A DNA stretch of 64,000 bases from Streptomyces coffeae (GCF_016741875.1 NZ_JAERRF010000015.1:1-64000); one strand, 5' to 3'. Numbered from the stretch's first letter, positions 8,088-16,114 are shown. Made by a program: numbers and translations. The notes: generated by a model from the letters alone, not told the origin.

Positions 8088-8212
8088 CGTGCACCCTCCG
8101 GCTGTGTGGCGGAGTCCATGAGTGCCGCGTACCGTGATCGCGGCTGGTTATCCGTACGTGTGCCGCCGCCCGATTGTTCAGCTGTTCAGCGCGATCCTTC
8201 TGGAGGACCTCG

Positions 8213-9190
8213 ATGGAGCGCGTCGCCCGCGCCTTCTGGCTCCGCTCCCCCGGCCACGGCGAAATACGGGAGGTGGCGCTGCCCGCACCCGACGATAGCG
8301 AGGTGGTGGTGCGCACCCTGTGCTCCGGTGTGAGCCGGGGTACGGAGACCCTGGTGTTCCGGGGCGGGGTGCCGGAGAACCAGCACACCGCGATGCGGGC
8401 GCCGTTTCAGGAGGGCGCGTTTCCGGCGCCGGTGAAGTACGGCTATCTCAATGTGGGTGAGGTGGAGCAAGGGCCCCGGGAGCTGCTGGGGCGCACGGTG
8501 TTCTGTCTGTATCCGCATCAGACCCGTTATGTGGTTCCGGCGAACGCGGTGACCGTGGTGCCTGAGAACGTGCCCGCCGCACGGGCGGTGCTGGCCGGGA
8601 CGGTGGAGACCGCGGTGAACGCCGTGTGGGACGCGGCACCGCTGCTCGGCGACCGGATCGCGGTGGTGGGGGCCGGGATGGTCGGGGCGAGCGTCGCCGC
8701 CGTACTGGCCCGTTTTCCGGCGGTACGGGTGCAGCTGGTGGACGCGGATCCGGCGCGCGCCGGTGTCGCGGCGGCGCTCGGGGTGGAGTTCGCGCTGCCG
8801 GAGGAGGCGGCGGACGGCTGCGATCTCGTGGTGCATGCCAGCGCCACCGAGGCCGGGCTCGCCCGCTCGCTGGAACTGCTCGCCCCGGAGGGCACCGTGG
8901 TGGAGCTGAGCTGGTACGGCGACCGGCGGATCAGTCTGCCGCTGGGTGAGGCGTTCCACTCGCGGCGGCTGACCGTGCGCAGCAGCCAGGTGGGCACGGT
9001 GTCGCCGAACCGTGGTCCCCGCCGCGGTTACGCCGAGCGGCTGGCGCTGGCGCTGGAGTTGCTGGCCGATTCCTCCTTCGACGCGCTGGTGAGCGGGGAG
9101 TGCGCCTTCGAGGAGCTGCCGGGGGTGTTGCCGAGGCTCGCCTCGGGTGAGCTTCCGGGACTGTGCCACCGTGTGCTGTACGGACCCTGA
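8213..9190 (+). CDS. Medium-chain dehydrogenase (BchC/zinc-ADH-like)
   Basis: About 325 residues of the medium-chain dehydrogenase/reductase family. The catalytic-domain motif is CSGVSRGTETLVFRGGVP, the form found in BchC-like and similar dehydrogenases that lack the classic zinc-site GHE. The Rossmann motif is VVGAGMVGASVAAVLA (about 150-165), with VDADP binding the nucleotide. Start ATG 8213 follows GGAGG at 8202-8206. It is the first gene of a rightward unit (8213-12923) with tight or overlapping junctions from the third gene on. It probably oxidises or reduces an alcohol/ketone on the cluster's unknown product. Confidence 0.82.
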   Translation: MERVARAFWLRSPGHGEIREVALPAPDDSEVVVRTLCSGVSRGTETLVFRGGVPENQHTAMRAPFQEGAFPAPVKYGYLNVGEVEQGPRELLGRTVFCLYPHQTRYVVPANAVTVVPENVPAARAVLAGTVETAVNAVWDAAPLLGDRIAVVGAGMVGASVAAVLARFPAVRVQLVDADPARAGVAAALGVEFALPEEAADGCDLVVHASATEAGLARSLELLAPEGTVVELSWYGDRRISLPLGEAFHSRRLTVRSSQVGTVSPNRGPRRGYAERLALALELLADSSFDALVSGECAFEELPGVLPRLASGELPGLCHRVLYGP

Positions 9191-9290
9191 GGCCGCCGCA
9201 AAATCGGTCTGAACACGGGGAACGCATCGGCCGTACTACACGGCGTGCCCCGGCAGACGGGCCCGACGCGCGCACCTGGAGGGTCATCCG

Positions 9291-9689
9291 TTGTTCAGCA
9301 TCACCGTCCGCGACCACATCATGATCGCCCACAGCTTCCGCGGTGAGGTCTTCGGACCCGCGCAGCGGTTGCACGGAGCGACGTTCCTCGTGGACGCCAC
9401 GTTCCGCCGCACCGAGCTGGACGACGACAACATCGTCGTCGACATCGGGCTGGCCACCCGTGAACTCGGGCAGGTGACCGGAGCGCTGAGCTATCGCAAT
9501 CTCGACGAGGAACCGGACTTCGCGGGCATCAACACCTCCACGGAGTTCCTGGCCAAGGTGATCGCCGACCGGCTGGCCGAGCGGGTGCACGCGGGAGCGC
9601 TGGGCGAGGGCGCCCGGGGCCTTGCGGGTCTGACCGTCACGCTGCACGAGTCGCATATCGCCTGGGCGAGTTATGAGCGTGCCCTGTGA
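9291..9689 (+). CDS. 6-pyruvoyl-tetrahydropterin synthase/QueD-family protein with altered active site
   Basis: A 132-residue tunnelling-fold protein of the PTPS/QueD family: AHSF near the N-terminus, RLHGATFLVDATF in the middle, NTSTEFLAKVIADRL helix and the LHESHIAWASYE C-terminal strand that carries the His-Glu pair. Against canonical members, the catalytic Cys before LHGH is missing (PAQRLHGAT) and the second zinc His of LHGH is Ala. Only part of the metal site and the pterin-anchoring Glu remain. It may act on a different substrate than dihydroneopterin triphosphate. TTG start at 9291 follows GGAGGG, and its stop overlaps the next GTG. Confidence 0.83.
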   Translation: MFSITVRDHIMIAHSFRGEVFGPAQRLHGATFLVDATFRRTELDDDNIVVDIGLATRELGQVTGALSYRNLDEEPDFAGINTSTEFLAKVIADRLAERVHAGALGEGARGLAGLTVTLHESHIAWASYERAL

Positions 9690-10792
9690 GCGGCGGCGAA
9701 CCGCGGGCGGTGCACATCGTGATGCCCGGCGATGTGCACGATCCCACCGCGCCGAGCGGCGGCAACGTCTACGACCTGCGGGTGTGCCGGGATCTGCCCG
9801 GTACCGGCTGGCAGGTGCACGAGCACGCGGTGGCCGGGGCCTGGCCCCAGCCGACCGCCGGGGCCCGCGCCGAACTGGCCCGGACCCTGGCGGAGCTGCC
9901 CGACGGCAGTGTGGTCCTCCTCGACGGTCTGGTGGCCTGCGCCGTGCCGTATCTCATCGTTCCCGAGGCGCCGCGGCTGCGGCTGGCGGTGCTGGTGCAT
10001 CTGCCGCTGGGGGACGAGACCGGGCTGGCCCCGGGCCGGTCGGCGGATCTCCAGGCCCTGGAGGGCCGGACCCTGCGCGCGGTGGGCGCGGTGGTGGCCA
10101 CCAGCGACTGGGCGGCGCGACGGCTGGTGGAGCTGCACGGGCTCGCCCCGGGGCAGGTGCATGTGGCCGCGCCCGGGGCCGATACGGGGCCGTCGGCGGA
10201 GGGCAGCGAGGACGGCACCCGGCTGCTGTGCGTGGCGTCGGTGACCCCGCGCAAGGGACAGCGCCGGCTGATCGAGGCGCTGGCCGGCATCGGCGATCTG
10301 CCGTGGGAGTGCACGTTCGTGGGCGGTCTCGACCGCCACCCCGGCTATGTGGACCGGGTGCGGGAGCTGATCGCGCGGGCGGGTCTGGAGGACCGGCTGC
10401 GGCTGGCCGGACCGCGCTCCGGCGCGGCGCTGGAGGCCAGTTACGCCGCCGCCGATCTGCTGGTGCTGCCCTCCCACGCCGAGACATACGGCATGGCGGT
10501 CACCGAGGCGCTGGCCCGCGGCATTCCGGTGCTCGCCACCGAGGTGGGCGGGGTGCCGGAGGCCGTGGGCAAGGCGCCGGACGGCAGTGTGCCGGGCATG
10601 CTCGTCGGTCCGGAGGACCCGGAGGCGCTCACCGCCGCGCTGCGCCGCTGGCTGGGTGAGCCCGCCACACGCCGGCGGCTGCGGGAGGCCGCGCGCGGAC
10701 GGCGCACCGCCCTGGACGGGTGGGACACAACATCGCGGAGTCTGGCCACGGCGCTGGACCGGCTCCGCCGGGACACCGGGAGGGCCGCGTGA
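9686..10792 (+). CDS. Family 4-type glycosyltransferase (GT-B fold)
   Basis: A 368-residue retaining glycosyltransferase. The C-terminal donor-binding domain has VASVTPRKGQRRLIEAL (the usual R/K phosphate contacts) and the E-x7-E signature in LPSHAETYGMAVTEALARGIPVLA. The N-terminal domain opens with a GGNVYDLRV loop. GTG start 9686 overlaps the previous stop (GTGA), so translation is coupled. It would transfer a sugar from an NDP donor to the product of the surrounding GTP-derived pathway or its lipid carrier. Confidence 0.88.
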   Translation: MSGGEPRAVHIVMPGDVHDPTAPSGGNVYDLRVCRDLPGTGWQVHEHAVAGAWPQPTAGARAELARTLAELPDGSVVLLDGLVACAVPYLIVPEAPRLRLAVLVHLPLGDETGLAPGRSADLQALEGRTLRAVGAVVATSDWAARRLVELHGLAPGQVHVAAPGADTGPSAEGSEDGTRLLCVASVTPRKGQRRLIEALAGIGDLPWECTFVGGLDRHPGYVDRVRELIARAGLEDRLRLAGPRSGAALEASYAAADLLVLPSHAETYGMAVTEALARGIPVLATEVGGVPEAVGKAPDGSVPGMLVGPEDPEALTAALRRWLGEPATRRRLREAARGRRTALDGWDTTSRSLATALDRLRRDTGRAA

Positions 10793-11631
10793 CGGCGACC
10801 GACACACCGCACTACACCCCCGACTGGCTTCAGTTGCGCGAGGGTGCCGACGCGGCGGCCCGCGCACCGGAGCTGGTGGACTCGCTGCGAGCGCATCTCG
10901 CGGCGCGGCCGGGTCCCGACGGTCCGCTGGTGGTGCACGACCTGGGCTGCGGCACCGGGTCGATGGGCCGCTGGCTGGCGCCCCGGCTGCCCGCGCCGCA
11001 GCGCTGGGTGCTGCACGACCGGGATCCGCGGCTGCTCCAACGGGCCGTCGAACAGCCGCCGTGCGATGCCCAGGGCACTCCGGTGGCGGTCGGGACGCGG
11101 CGCGGCGATCTGGGACGGCTGACCGCCGACGATCTGGCCGGTGCCTCACTGGTGACCGCCTCGGCGCTGCTGGACGTGCTGACGCGCGAGGAGGTGGACC
11201 GGCTCGCCGCGCTGTGTGCGGAAGCCGGGTGTCCGGTGCTGCTGGCGCTGTCGGTGGTGGGACGGGTCGAGCTGACTCCGGCCGATCCGCTGGACGACGA
11301 GATCCTGGACGCGTTCAACGCCCATCAGCGCCGTGGTGAGCTGCTGGGTCCGGACGCGGTGACGGTGGCCACCGCGGCGTTCGAACGGCAGGGGGCGGTG
11401 GTCCGGACGCAGTGCAGCCCGTGGCGGCTGGGCCCGGAGGAGTCCGCGCTGACGGCCGAGTGGCTGCGGGGCTGGGTCGGTGCGGCCAAGGAGCAGCGGC
11501 CGGACCTCGGGGCGCGCGCCGAGGCGTATCTGCGGCGCCGTCTGGCGGTGTGCGAGGCGGGCGGGGTGGGGGCGGTGGTGCACCACCGCGATCTGCTGGC
11601 GCTGCCCGCAGCGGTGGAGGCGGCGGCATGA
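10789..11631 (+). CDS. Class I SAM-dependent methyltransferase
   Basis: A 280-residue methyltransferase with motif I VVHDLGCGTGSMGRWLAPRL (about residues 44-63), an acidic motif II in HDRDPRLL, and a SLVTASALLDVLTREE post-motif region like that of the trans-aconitate/ubiquinone-type methyltransferases. GTG start overlaps the glycosyltransferase stop, and its own stop overlaps the start of the flippase gene (ATGA). It is a tightly coupled member of the operon, and the substrate is unknown. Confidence 0.86.
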   Translation: MTATDTPHYTPDWLQLREGADAAARAPELVDSLRAHLAARPGPDGPLVVHDLGCGTGSMGRWLAPRLPAPQRWVLHDRDPRLLQRAVEQPPCDAQGTPVAVGTRRGDLGRLTADDLAGASLVTASALLDVLTREEVDRLAALCAEAGCPVLLALSVVGRVELTPADPLDDEILDAFNAHQRRGELLGPDAVTVATAAFERQGAVVRTQCSPWRLGPEESALTAEWLRGWVGAAKEQRPDLGARAEAYLRRRLAVCEAGGVGAVVHHRDLLALPAAVEAAA

Positions 11632-12923
11632 GCGGGGCGGTCCGGGCACGGCTCGGCGCGGTGGCCGGTGCGGCCATCCTCACGGTGCTGCTGTGGCGGC
11701 TGGGCACGGGCGCGTTTGTGGACGGGCTGCGCAGGATCGACGGGCCGACCCTGCTGGGCGCGCTCGGACTGGGCCTGCTCACGACGGTGTTCAGCGCATG
11801 GCGCTGGTGTCTGGTGGCTCGGGGCCTGCGGATCCGGCTGCCGCTGGGCCGGGCCGTGGCGGACTACTACCGCTCGCTGTTCCTCAACGCGGCGCTGCCC
11901 GGCGGAGTGCTGGGCGATGTGCACCGCGCCGTACGCCACGGGCGCACCGCCGGTGATGTCGGGCGGGGGGTGCGCGCGGTGGTCCTGGAGCGGGTCGCGG
12001 GCCAGGTGGTGCTGATCGCGGTGGGGATGGTGCTGCTGCTGGCGCATCCGGCCGTGGCGCTGGAGCAGACCCGCCGGGTGGCCGCGGCCCCGGGCGCCGT
12101 ACCGGTCCTGGCCGTGGTGGCCGCGGGTCTGGTGGCGCTGGTGGTGCGGTCGCGGCGGCGCGGAGCGGCCGCCCCCTCCCGGGGGCGGCGGGCGCTCCGC
12201 GGCGCGCTGGCCGAGGCGCGCCGCGGGCTGCTGGCCCGCGGCAGCTGGCCGGGGGTGGCGGTGGCCTCGGCGGTGGTGCTGACCGGGCATGTGGCCATGT
12301 TCCTGCTGGCGGCGCGAGCCGCGGGGTCAACCGCGCCGGTCGCCGTGCTGGTGCCGCTGCTGGTGCTGGCCCTGATCGCGATGGCGCTGCCGCTGAACGT
12401 CGGCGGCTGGGGACCCCGGGAGGGTGTCACCGCCTGGGCCTTCGGCGCGGCGGGCCTCGGCGCGGGCCAGGGGCTGTCGGTCGCCGTGGTGTACGGAGTG
12501 CTCACCTTCGCGGCGAGCCTGCCCGGTATCGCGGTGCTCATCGGGCAGTGGATCGCCGGACTGCGGCATCCCCAGGTCGAGTTCGAAGAGGGTGTCCTCG
12601 CCGAGGACACCACGGCGCACGGGCGGTCGGAGCGCGTTCCGCAGTACCGGGGTACCGGCGAACCGGAGTCCGGGGACACCGTCGCCGATCAGGACCGGCG
12701 CCACGGTGACGTAGAGCCGGTGCAGCGCCCGCTCGTGCAGAAAGCGGGACACGGTCACCCCGCCGCCCTCGACCAGTATCCGGCCCAGGCCGCGCCGCGC
12801 GAGTGCGTCCACCAGGCGGTGGGGGGCGAACGCGTCGCGGTCCGGCAGCGTCAGCACCTCCACGCCGTCCGGGGCGGTCGGACGCTCGCTGTCGGCGGCC
12901 ACCACCCACAGCGTCGGCGCTGA
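11628..12923 (+). CDS. Lysylphosphatidylglycerol synthase-type (UPF0104) membrane protein, likely flippase
   Basis: The first about 315 residues are a polytopic membrane domain of the LPG-synthase transmembrane/UPF0104 family. They include FSAWRWCLVARGLRI, the NAALPGGVLGDVHRA loop, the VVLERVAGQ motif, and the GGWGPREGVTAWAFGAAGL motif near the end. These domains flip or export lipid-linked molecules. No stop occurs at the natural end; the frame continues for another about 115 codons opposite the RibD-like gene, to TGA 12923. This tail (rich in H, Q, R, D) looks like antisense shadow translated by default. It is coupled to the methyltransferase gene by ATGA. Confidence 0.82.
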   Translation: MSGAVRARLGAVAGAAILTVLLWRLGTGAFVDGLRRIDGPTLLGALGLGLLTTVFSAWRWCLVARGLRIRLPLGRAVADYYRSLFLNAALPGGVLGDVHRAVRHGRTAGDVGRGVRAVVLERVAGQVVLIAVGMVLLLAHPAVALEQTRRVAAAPGAVPVLAVVAAGLVALVVRSRRRGAAAPSRGRRALRGALAEARRGLLARGSWPGVAVASAVVLTGHVAMFLLAARAAGSTAPVAVLVPLLVLALIAMALPLNVGGWGPREGVTAWAFGAAGLGAGQGLSVAVVYGVLTFAASLPGIAVLIGQWIAGLRHPQVEFEEGVLAEDTTAHGRSERVPQYRGTGEPESGDTVADQDRRHGDVEPVQRPLVQKAGHGHPAALDQYPAQAAPRECVHQAVGGERVAVRQRQHLHAVRGGRTLAVGGHHPQRRR

Positions 12924-13382
12924 GCCGTCCGTGAACACCCGGCGAGTGAGGGGAACCCGGCCATGCGGATCGACAACCACACGCACCGGATGGTCACCGG
13001 CGCAGGCGCGGACGGTCAGTTGGGGGTCGTCTGCGGCGGCGGTCCCGGCGCCCACCAGCACCGCGTCGGTGAGCGCCCGCAGCCGGTGCAGATGGCGGCG
13101 GTCCTCCTCACCGGTGACGTAGTCGGCGTCGCCGGTGCTCGTGGCGATGAAACCGTCCAGGCTCTGGCCGAGCTGGGCCACCGCCAGACGCGGCCCGGCC
13201 AGGCACAGCGGGGCGTAGCGCGCGGCCAGCTCCCCGGCTTCCGGCGAAGCGGGCTGCCGCCACCGGTACGTACCGTCCGCGTCCCGGACCAGACCGGCCG
13301 CCCCGGCCTGCGCCCCGGTCCGGACCGTGCGCAGCAGATCCCATGCGCGCGCCGCGTCGAGCACGGCGGTGCGGTCCGTCAT
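12327..13382 (-). CDS. RibD C-terminal-like reductase (dihydrofolate-reductase fold)
   Basis: Residues about 70-270 form a RibD_C/ArfC-like NADPH reductase domain. It has LAVAQLGQSLDGFIAT, GEEDRRHLHRLRALTDAVLVGAGTAAADDPQLTVR, a VVVDPHGRVP strand, RILVEGGGVTVSRFL and the closing DTLFELDL. Such enzymes reduce the ribosyl side chain of diaminopyrimidine riboflavin precursors. The family match ends near 12575, but the frame runs on antisense to the flippase gene to 12327. The ATG overlaps the stop of the creatininase gene, so the two form a leftward pair. Together with the FAPy-type RibA homologue it suggests a complete three-enzyme GTP-to-diaminopyrimidine branch. Confidence 0.86.
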   Translation of the reverse strand: MTDRTAVLDAARAWDLLRTVRTGAQAGAAGLVRDADGTYRWRQPASPEAGELAARYAPLCLAGPRLAVAQLGQSLDGFIATSTGDADYVTGEEDRRHLHRLRALTDAVLVGAGTAAADDPQLTVRACAGDHPVRVVVDPHGRVPLTRRVFTDGSAPTLWVVAADSERPTAPDGVEVLTLPDRDAFAPHRLVDALARRGLGRILVEGGGVTVSRFLHERALHRLYVTVAPVLIGDGVPGLRFAGTPVLRNALRPPVRRGVLGEDTLFELDLGMPQSGDPLPDEHRDTGQARREGEHSVHHGDRQPLARAEARRAEGPGGDTLPGSPAADVQRQRHRDQGQHQQRHQHGDRRG

Positions 13383-14131
13383 CGCGTCTCCTCCCGGGCG
13401 CCGAGCAAGGAGAGATACTCATCGAAGGAATCGACAAGACCGGCGAGAAGTTCCTTTCCCTTTTCGGCGGACGCCAGGGAGGGGCGGCCTATGACCCCGG
13501 ACTCCGTATAGGCGGACATACCGAGGGTGAGCAGATGCTTCCGGTCATCCGCTATCCAGTCCGCCTTTTCCTGGCCGGGCCGGACGAGTTCCGGGCGGAC
13601 CCGCAAGAGGATGGAAGTCTCCACTTCTCCCGCATGCATATCGCTGTTGGACGGCGTCTGCACTCCGGCCCGTTCTCGTGCGGCTGTCCAGTCGGCCGAG
13701 CCCGGGAAAAGTGCCATACGCATACCGGTGCCCACGGATTCCTGAACCACGTTCCGCAGCACATAATTCCCGCCGTGTCCGTTGACCACGGCGAGAGCGT
13801 GGACACCGGAAGCCCGCAGCGAATCGGCGATGTCCCGGACGACGGCGTGCAGCGTGGCGGCGGAAATGCTGACCGTGCCCGGCCAGCCGGCGTGCTCGTG
13901 CGAACAGGAGACGGTGATCGGGGGAAGCGCGAGCACCGGGTGGGCCGCGGCGATCTCACTGGCGATGGCGCAGGCCACGACCGTGTCGGTGATCAAGGGA
14001 AGCCCGGCGCCGTGCTGTTCGAAACTCCCGACGGGCAGGACGGCGACCCGGGCTCCCCGGGCCCTGACGTCCTCCGTCGTATCCACCGGCAGAAGATCCG
14101 GGACCTGTGGTCGCGTTCCGGAACTGCTCAT
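13379..14131 (-). CDS. Creatininase-family amidohydrolase (ArfB-like FAPy deformylase candidate)
   Basis: A 250-residue creatininase-fold enzyme with the metal-binding set VGSFEQHG...ITDT, VNGHGGN and DMHAGEVETSILL. Creatininase homologues include ArfB, which removes the formyl group from FAPy in archaeal flavin/F420 synthesis, and MftE. Its place between a GTP cyclohydrolase II paralogue and a RibD-like reductase argues for the ArfB-type role. Start taken as ATG 14131 (MSSSGTRPQ); a longer frame to 14176 has no better ribosome site. It is divergent from the ribA-like gene across about 100 bases. Confidence 0.85.
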   Translation of the reverse strand: MSSSGTRPQVPDLLPVDTTEDVRARGARVAVLPVGSFEQHGAGLPLITDTVVACAIASEIAAAHPVLALPPITVSCSHEHAGWPGTVSISAATLHAVVRDIADSLRASGVHALAVVNGHGGNYVLRNVVQESVGTGMRMALFPGSADWTAARERAGVQTPSNSDMHAGEVETSILLRVRPELVRPGQEKADWIADDRKHLLTLGMSAYTESGVIGRPSLASAEKGKELLAGLVDSFDEYLSLLGAREETR

Positions 14132-14164
14132 GTTTTTCGGGCCTTTCGTTCGTCCACCGGGGCA

Positions 14165-14178
14165 ACGTGTTGACACGT
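14165..14178. promoter_or_regulatory. Palindrome in the divergent creatininase/ribA-like control region
   Basis: ACGTGT-tg-ACACGT (14165-14178) overlaps a TTGACA hexamer (14170-14175). A TAGGAT box at 14218-14223 lies just before the rightward ATG at 14230; it could be a -10 for a near-leaderless transcript, or its AGGA a weak ribosome site. The palindrome is well placed to control both divergent genes. Confidence 0.4.
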
Positions 14179-14229
14179 GCTCGCCATTTTCACCTACACC
14201 GCAGGCAGTTTGCCAGATAGGATCGGGAC

Positions 14230-14886
14230 ATGACAGTAAGTGATAGCGTGGTCGACTCCAGTGCTCGCACCGCGGGTGCCAAGCGCGTGGCGAATCTCCA
14301 ACTGTCCACCGTGTACGGTGAATTCCGCGCGGTCGGCTACCTCGACCTCAATCGCGGGGATGAACAAATAGCCCTGGTATACGGTGATGTCGAGGGTGCG
14401 GACGTCCTTACCCGGCTGCATTCGGAGTGCCTGACCGGAGATGCCTTCGGCTCCAAGCACTGCGAGTGCGGAGATCAGCTCTCCGCCGCGCTGAACACCA
14501 TCACCCGCGAGGGCCGCGGCATTCTGATCTACCTCCGGGGCCATGAGGGCCGGGGCATCGGACTGCTCTCCAAGTTGCAGGCGATGCAGCTCCAGGCGGA
14601 GGGCATGGACACCGTCGAGGCCAATCTCGCCCTCGGGCTGCCCGCCGACGCCCGCGACTACCAGGTGGCGGCGGAGATGCTGCACGACCTCCAGGTGCGG
14701 TCGGTGCGGCTGCTGTCCAACAACCCGCTCAAGCGGGAGGCGCTGCTGCGGCACGGCATCGACGTCAGTGAGCAGGTGCCGCTGCTGACCCCGCCGCGCG
14801 AGGAGAACATCACCTATCTGCGCACCAAGCGGGACCGGATGGACCACTACCTGCCGCATCTGGAGGTCGCGGCCGACCGCTCGTGA
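14230..14886 (+). CDS. ribA: GTP cyclohydrolase II paralogue, FAPy-producing type predicted
   Basis: A 218-residue stand-alone GTP cyclohydrolase II (no DHBP synthase domain). Zinc cysteines lie in LTGDAFGSKHCECG, the GTP-handling motif is GRGILIYLRGHEGRGIGL, and LLSNNPLKREAL is near the C-terminus. The motif that reads (A)Y-x-LQ in canonical enzymes reads AMQLQ here, with Met119 replacing the Tyr. From memory, the S. coelicolor paralogue SCO6655 has Met at the equivalent position (reported as Met120) and stops at the formylated intermediate FAPy. The same outcome is predicted here, which would explain the neighbouring creatininase-family hydrolase. This is unlikely to be the housekeeping riboflavin gene. 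Confidence 0.92.
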   Translation: MTVSDSVVDSSARTAGAKRVANLQLSTVYGEFRAVGYLDLNRGDEQIALVYGDVEGADVLTRLHSECLTGDAFGSKHCECGDQLSAALNTITREGRGILIYLRGHEGRGIGLLSKLQAMQLQAEGMDTVEANLALGLPADARDYQVAAEMLHDLQVRSVRLLSNNPLKREALLRHGIDVSEQVPLLTPPREENITYLRTKRDRMDHYLPHLEVAADRS

Positions 14887-14914
14887 GGGCGGCCGGCCGG
14901 ACCGGTGGTGGCCC

Positions 14915-15105
14915 AGGCCCTGTCCGGTGGGTCTTATCGGGCCCGCGACGCCTGGCACCGCACCTCGCCGCGTTGTCGGAGTCGCCCGAGTACGCCCAGT
15001 ACGAGGGCGATCCTCCGCCTTGCGATCCTCCCCCAGCTACCGCTGGGAGGTGCCCCCTCACCAGACGCCGCGGGCTGATCCTCAAAGACCCACCGGACAG
15101 GGCCT
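14915..15105. repeat. Interspersed repeat with 21-bp terminal inverted repeats, copy 1
   Basis: A 191-base element bounded by A-GGCCCTGTCCGGTGGGTCTT (14915-14935) and its exact reverse complement (15085-15105). Its interior (GGGCCCGCGACGCCTGGCACCG..., GAGTACGCCCAGTACGAGG, CCTCCGCCTTGCGATCC, CAGACGCCGCGGGCTGATC) reappears at 60994-61158. It lies between the convergent ribA-like and Gfo/Idh genes, and its right end supplies the TAG stop of the latter. It is MITE-like in shape and probably folds into a long bidirectional terminator hairpin. Confidence 0.85.
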
Positions 15106-16114
15106 AACGCACCCGCGGGCGGGGCGGGAATCCGGCGGCGCGGTAGCAGGCGTCGACCAGGGTCATGGTGGCCAGGGCGTCGTCCGCGTCGAGCGGCGGC
15201 GGAGTGCCGTGCCGTACGGCGTCGGCGAACGCCTCCAGCTGATAGGTGTACGAGGAGCGGCGGCCGAGTTCCTCGGTCCGCTCCCCCGCCCGGGTGCGCA
15301 CCACGACGCGGTCGTCCAGATGCGGCTGGACGAAGTTCAGCGCGGTGGCCTCGCCGAGCGTGCCGGTGATCCGGCAGCTCATCCGCCACTCGCCTGCGGC
15401 CATATGGCATCGGGCGAGGCCGGTGGCGCCGCCGGGGAAGGCAAGTTCGGCGTCGACCCATTCGTCGACGTCCTCGGCGCCCGGCCGCTCCGCGCCCCGG
15501 GCGGCCACCAGCCGGGGCGCGCCACCGGCCCAGGGGGCGAGCACCCGCTGTGCGTGCAGGCTGTAGCAGCCCAGGTCCATCAGGGCGCCACCGGCCAGCG
15601 ACAGCGACCAGCGCGGATCGCCGTCGGGCGGCGCGGGCATCGCCATGATGGTCTCGACATGCCGGAGCTCACCGAGTTCACCGGAGTCCAGCAACGTGTG
15701 CAGCCGCCGCGTGACCGGGTGGAACAGGTAGTGGAAACCCTCCATGAAGACGGTGCCCGCGGTGGCGGCGGCATCGCGGATCTCGGCGGCCTCCTCAGCG
15801 TTGCACGCCGAGGGCTTCTCGGTGAGCACATGCTTGCCCGCCGCGAGGGCGGCCAGGTTCCAGGGGCCGTGCAGACCGTTGGCGAGCGGGTTGTAGACGA
15901 TGTCGACCTCGGGGTCGGCCACCAGCTCGGCGTAGCCGTCCACCACACGTTCCACCCCGTGCTCGGCGGCGAACCGCTCGGCGCGGCCGCGGTCGCGGGC
16001 GGCCACGGCCACCAGCCGGTGGCCGGTGGCGCGGGCCGGGGCGACGACGGCCAGCGCGGAGATACGGGCCGCGCCCAGCACGCCGATGCGCAGGGGTGCG
16101 GTGGATCCCGTCAT
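15104..16114 (-). CDS. Gfo/Idh/MocA-family oxidoreductase
   Basis: About 336 residues: N-terminal Rossmann motif RIGVLGAARISALAVVAPA, the family EKP motif (HVLTEKPSACNAEEA) and a C-terminal alpha/beta domain with GGALMDLGCYSLHAQRV. These NAD(P)-dependent dehydrogenases act on sugars, inositols and derivatives. The frame is open for 34 more codons upstream, but ATG 16114 overlaps the stop of the IolG-like gene (ATGA), so that start is chosen. It is the last gene of a four-gene leftward operon. Confidence 0.88.
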   Translation of the reverse strand: MTGSTAPLRIGVLGAARISALAVVAPARATGHRLVAVAARDRGRAERFAAEHGVERVVDGYAELVADPEVDIVYNPLANGLHGPWNLAALAAGKHVLTEKPSACNAEEAAEIRDAAATAGTVFMEGFHYLFHPVTRRLHTLLDSGELGELRHVETIMAMPAPPDGDPRWSLSLAGGALMDLGCYSLHAQRVLAPWAGGAPRLVAARGAERPGAEDVDEWVDAELAFPGGATGLARCHMAAGEWRMSCRITGTLGEATALNFVQPHLDDRVVVRTRAGERTEELGRRSSYTYQLEAFADAVRHGTPPPLDADDALATMTLVDACYRAAGFPPRPRVR

